Positions 12,417 through 13,022 of a stretch of 13,022 nt of DNA are shown in pieces. How positions within the stretch are numbered: the first letter of the stretch is position 1; every line of letters begins with the position of its first letter. Below the pieces are notes generated by a model, which was not told the DNA's origin, searched no databases, and saw nothing but the letters and a program-made list of their open reading frames with translations. Origin of the DNA: Pseudomonadota bacterium (GTDB taxonomy: Bacteria > Pseudomonadota > Alphaproteobacteria > Rhizobiales > Xanthobacteraceae); contig JAEZEU010000522.1 of the NCBI GenBank assembly GCA_023432885.1, forward strand, positions 1 through 13,022. Reading direction: 5' to 3'. A program made the translations under genes and the position numbers.

Positions 12417-13022
12417 TCAGGATTTATTCAGCGCCGCGTGCGGCCTGCCGAAATCGGGCGCCGCCGAGTCCTGGCCGATCTCGACGATGCCGCGGCGGAT
12501 GGCGCGGGTGCGGGCGAAGTGCTCGAACAGCGCCTCGCCGTCGCCGCGGCGGATCGCGCGGGTGAGTTTTGAGAGATCCTCGTTGAAGGTGCCGAGCATT
12601 TCCAGCACGGCTTCCCGGTTGTTGAGGAACACGTCGCGCCACATCGTGGGATCGGAGGCTGCGATGCGCGTGAAGTCACGGAAGCCGCCGGCGGAGAACT
12701 TGATCACTTCGGATTCCGTCACCTGCGCCAGTTCGTCCGCGGTGCCGACGATGGTGTAGGCGATCAGATGCGGCAGGTGGCTGGTGATTGCGAGCACGAG
12801 ATCATGATGGTCCGGCGTCATGGTTTCGACCCGGGCGCCGAGCCCGGCCCAGAACGCGCGCAGCTTTTCGGTTGCTTCGGCCGCCGTGCCTTCAGGCGGC
12901 GTCAGGATGCACCAGCGGTTGATGAACAGCTCGGCGAAACCGGAGTCCGGGCCGGAATGCTCGGTGCCGGCCACGGGATGTGCCGGTACGAAATGGACGC
13001 CGGCAGGAATATGCGGCGCCAT
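12417..13022 (-). CDS. tyrC: Prephenate/arogenate dehydrogenase, C-terminal part (N-terminus outside window)
   Basis: 201 residues are visible, ending in TGA at 12419-12417. The frame is open to the window edge, and the methionine there is internal because the NAD-binding Rossmann half of a roughly 300-residue enzyme is missing. HPVAGTEHSGPDSGF (15-29) is the conserved substrate-side motif, and HHDLVLAITSHLPHLIAY (77-94) carries the family's histidines. KFSAGGFRDFTRIAASDPTMWRD (about 111-133) is the typical helical dimer region. The enzyme converts prephenate (or arogenate) to 4-hydroxyphenylpyruvate (or tyrosine) with NAD(P). No chorismate mutase or ACT domain is attached, so it is of the monofunctional cyclohexadienyl type. 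tyrA would be an equally valid name. Aromatic amino-acid genes probably continue to the right. Confidence 0.93.
   Translation of the reverse strand: MAPHIPAGVHFVPAHPVAGTEHSGPDSGFAELFINRWCILTPPEGTAAEATEKLRAFWAGLGARVETMTPDHHDLVLAITSHLPHLIAYTIVGTADELAQVTESEVIKFSAGGFRDFTRIAASDPTMWRDVFLNNREAVLEMLGTFNEDLSKLTRAIRRGDGEALFEHFARTRAIRRGIVEIGQDSAAPDFGRPHAALNKS

Noticed and set aside
1..13022. Defence island, prophage, CRISPR array or biosynthetic cluster
   Set aside because: No integrase, transposase, nuclease-helicase pair, spaced repeats or assembly-line enzymes; the genes are housekeeping or envelope types.

Overview
The window looks like a chromosomal stretch from a GC-rich alphaproteobacterium of the Bradyrhizobium/Rhodopseudomonas type (Nitrobacteraceae). 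This rests on four things: third-position GC in almost every gene, the gene set around ftsEX, the DUF4175/TIGR02302, DUF3426 and DUF2125 families, and dispersed palindromic repeats that I recognise from memory as typical of that group. No database search was possible.

Layout. 1-685 (-): the N-terminal three quarters of a 3-hydroxyisobutyrate-dehydrogenase-type oxidoreductase. 876-1256 (-): a carboxymuconolactone-decarboxylase-family protein upstream of it. A 133-bp cruciform-type repeat lies between the two. 1415-4027 (+): a large membrane protein of the DUF4175/TIGR02302 family. 4028-4669: a gene-free, less GC-rich stretch with two hairpins and a degenerate repeat. 4670-5185 (+): a small exported RlpA-like double-psi beta-barrel protein. 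5309-6562 (-): a zinc-ribbon/DUF3426 membrane protein followed by a CpdR-like single-domain response regulator. 6711-10000 (+): ftsE, ftsX, a YdcF-type protein and a PlsC-type acyltransferase. 10076-10681 (-): a ChaC-type gamma-glutamylcyclotransferase. 10779-11963 (+): a DUF2125 protein. 12062-12295 (+): a small exported methionine-rich protein. 12417-13022 (-): the C-terminal part of a prephenate/arogenate dehydrogenase that runs off the window.

How the genes fit together. The middle of the window, roughly 1.4-10.0 kb, is an envelope and division neighbourhood. FtsE and FtsX form the septal ABC complex that controls peptidoglycan hydrolysis. CpdR-type regulators act in the alphaproteobacterial cell-cycle circuit around CtrA and ClpXP. 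The RlpA-like, YdcF and acyltransferase products all belong to cell-wall or membrane biology. The zinc-ribbon/cpdR pair and ftsEX diverge from one 148-bp intergenic region that carries a near-match to a CtrA box. The flanking genes are ordinary metabolism: aromatic or branched-chain catabolism on the left, glutathione turnover and tyrosine synthesis on the right.

I see no tRNA, rRNA, CRISPR array, transposase, phage gene or defence system, and nothing I would call a clearly new system. The points most worth a second look are the CtrA-like site, repeats that begin on stop codons, inverted repeats at every convergent gene junction, the AT-richer RlpA-like insert, and the small methionine-rich exported protein.
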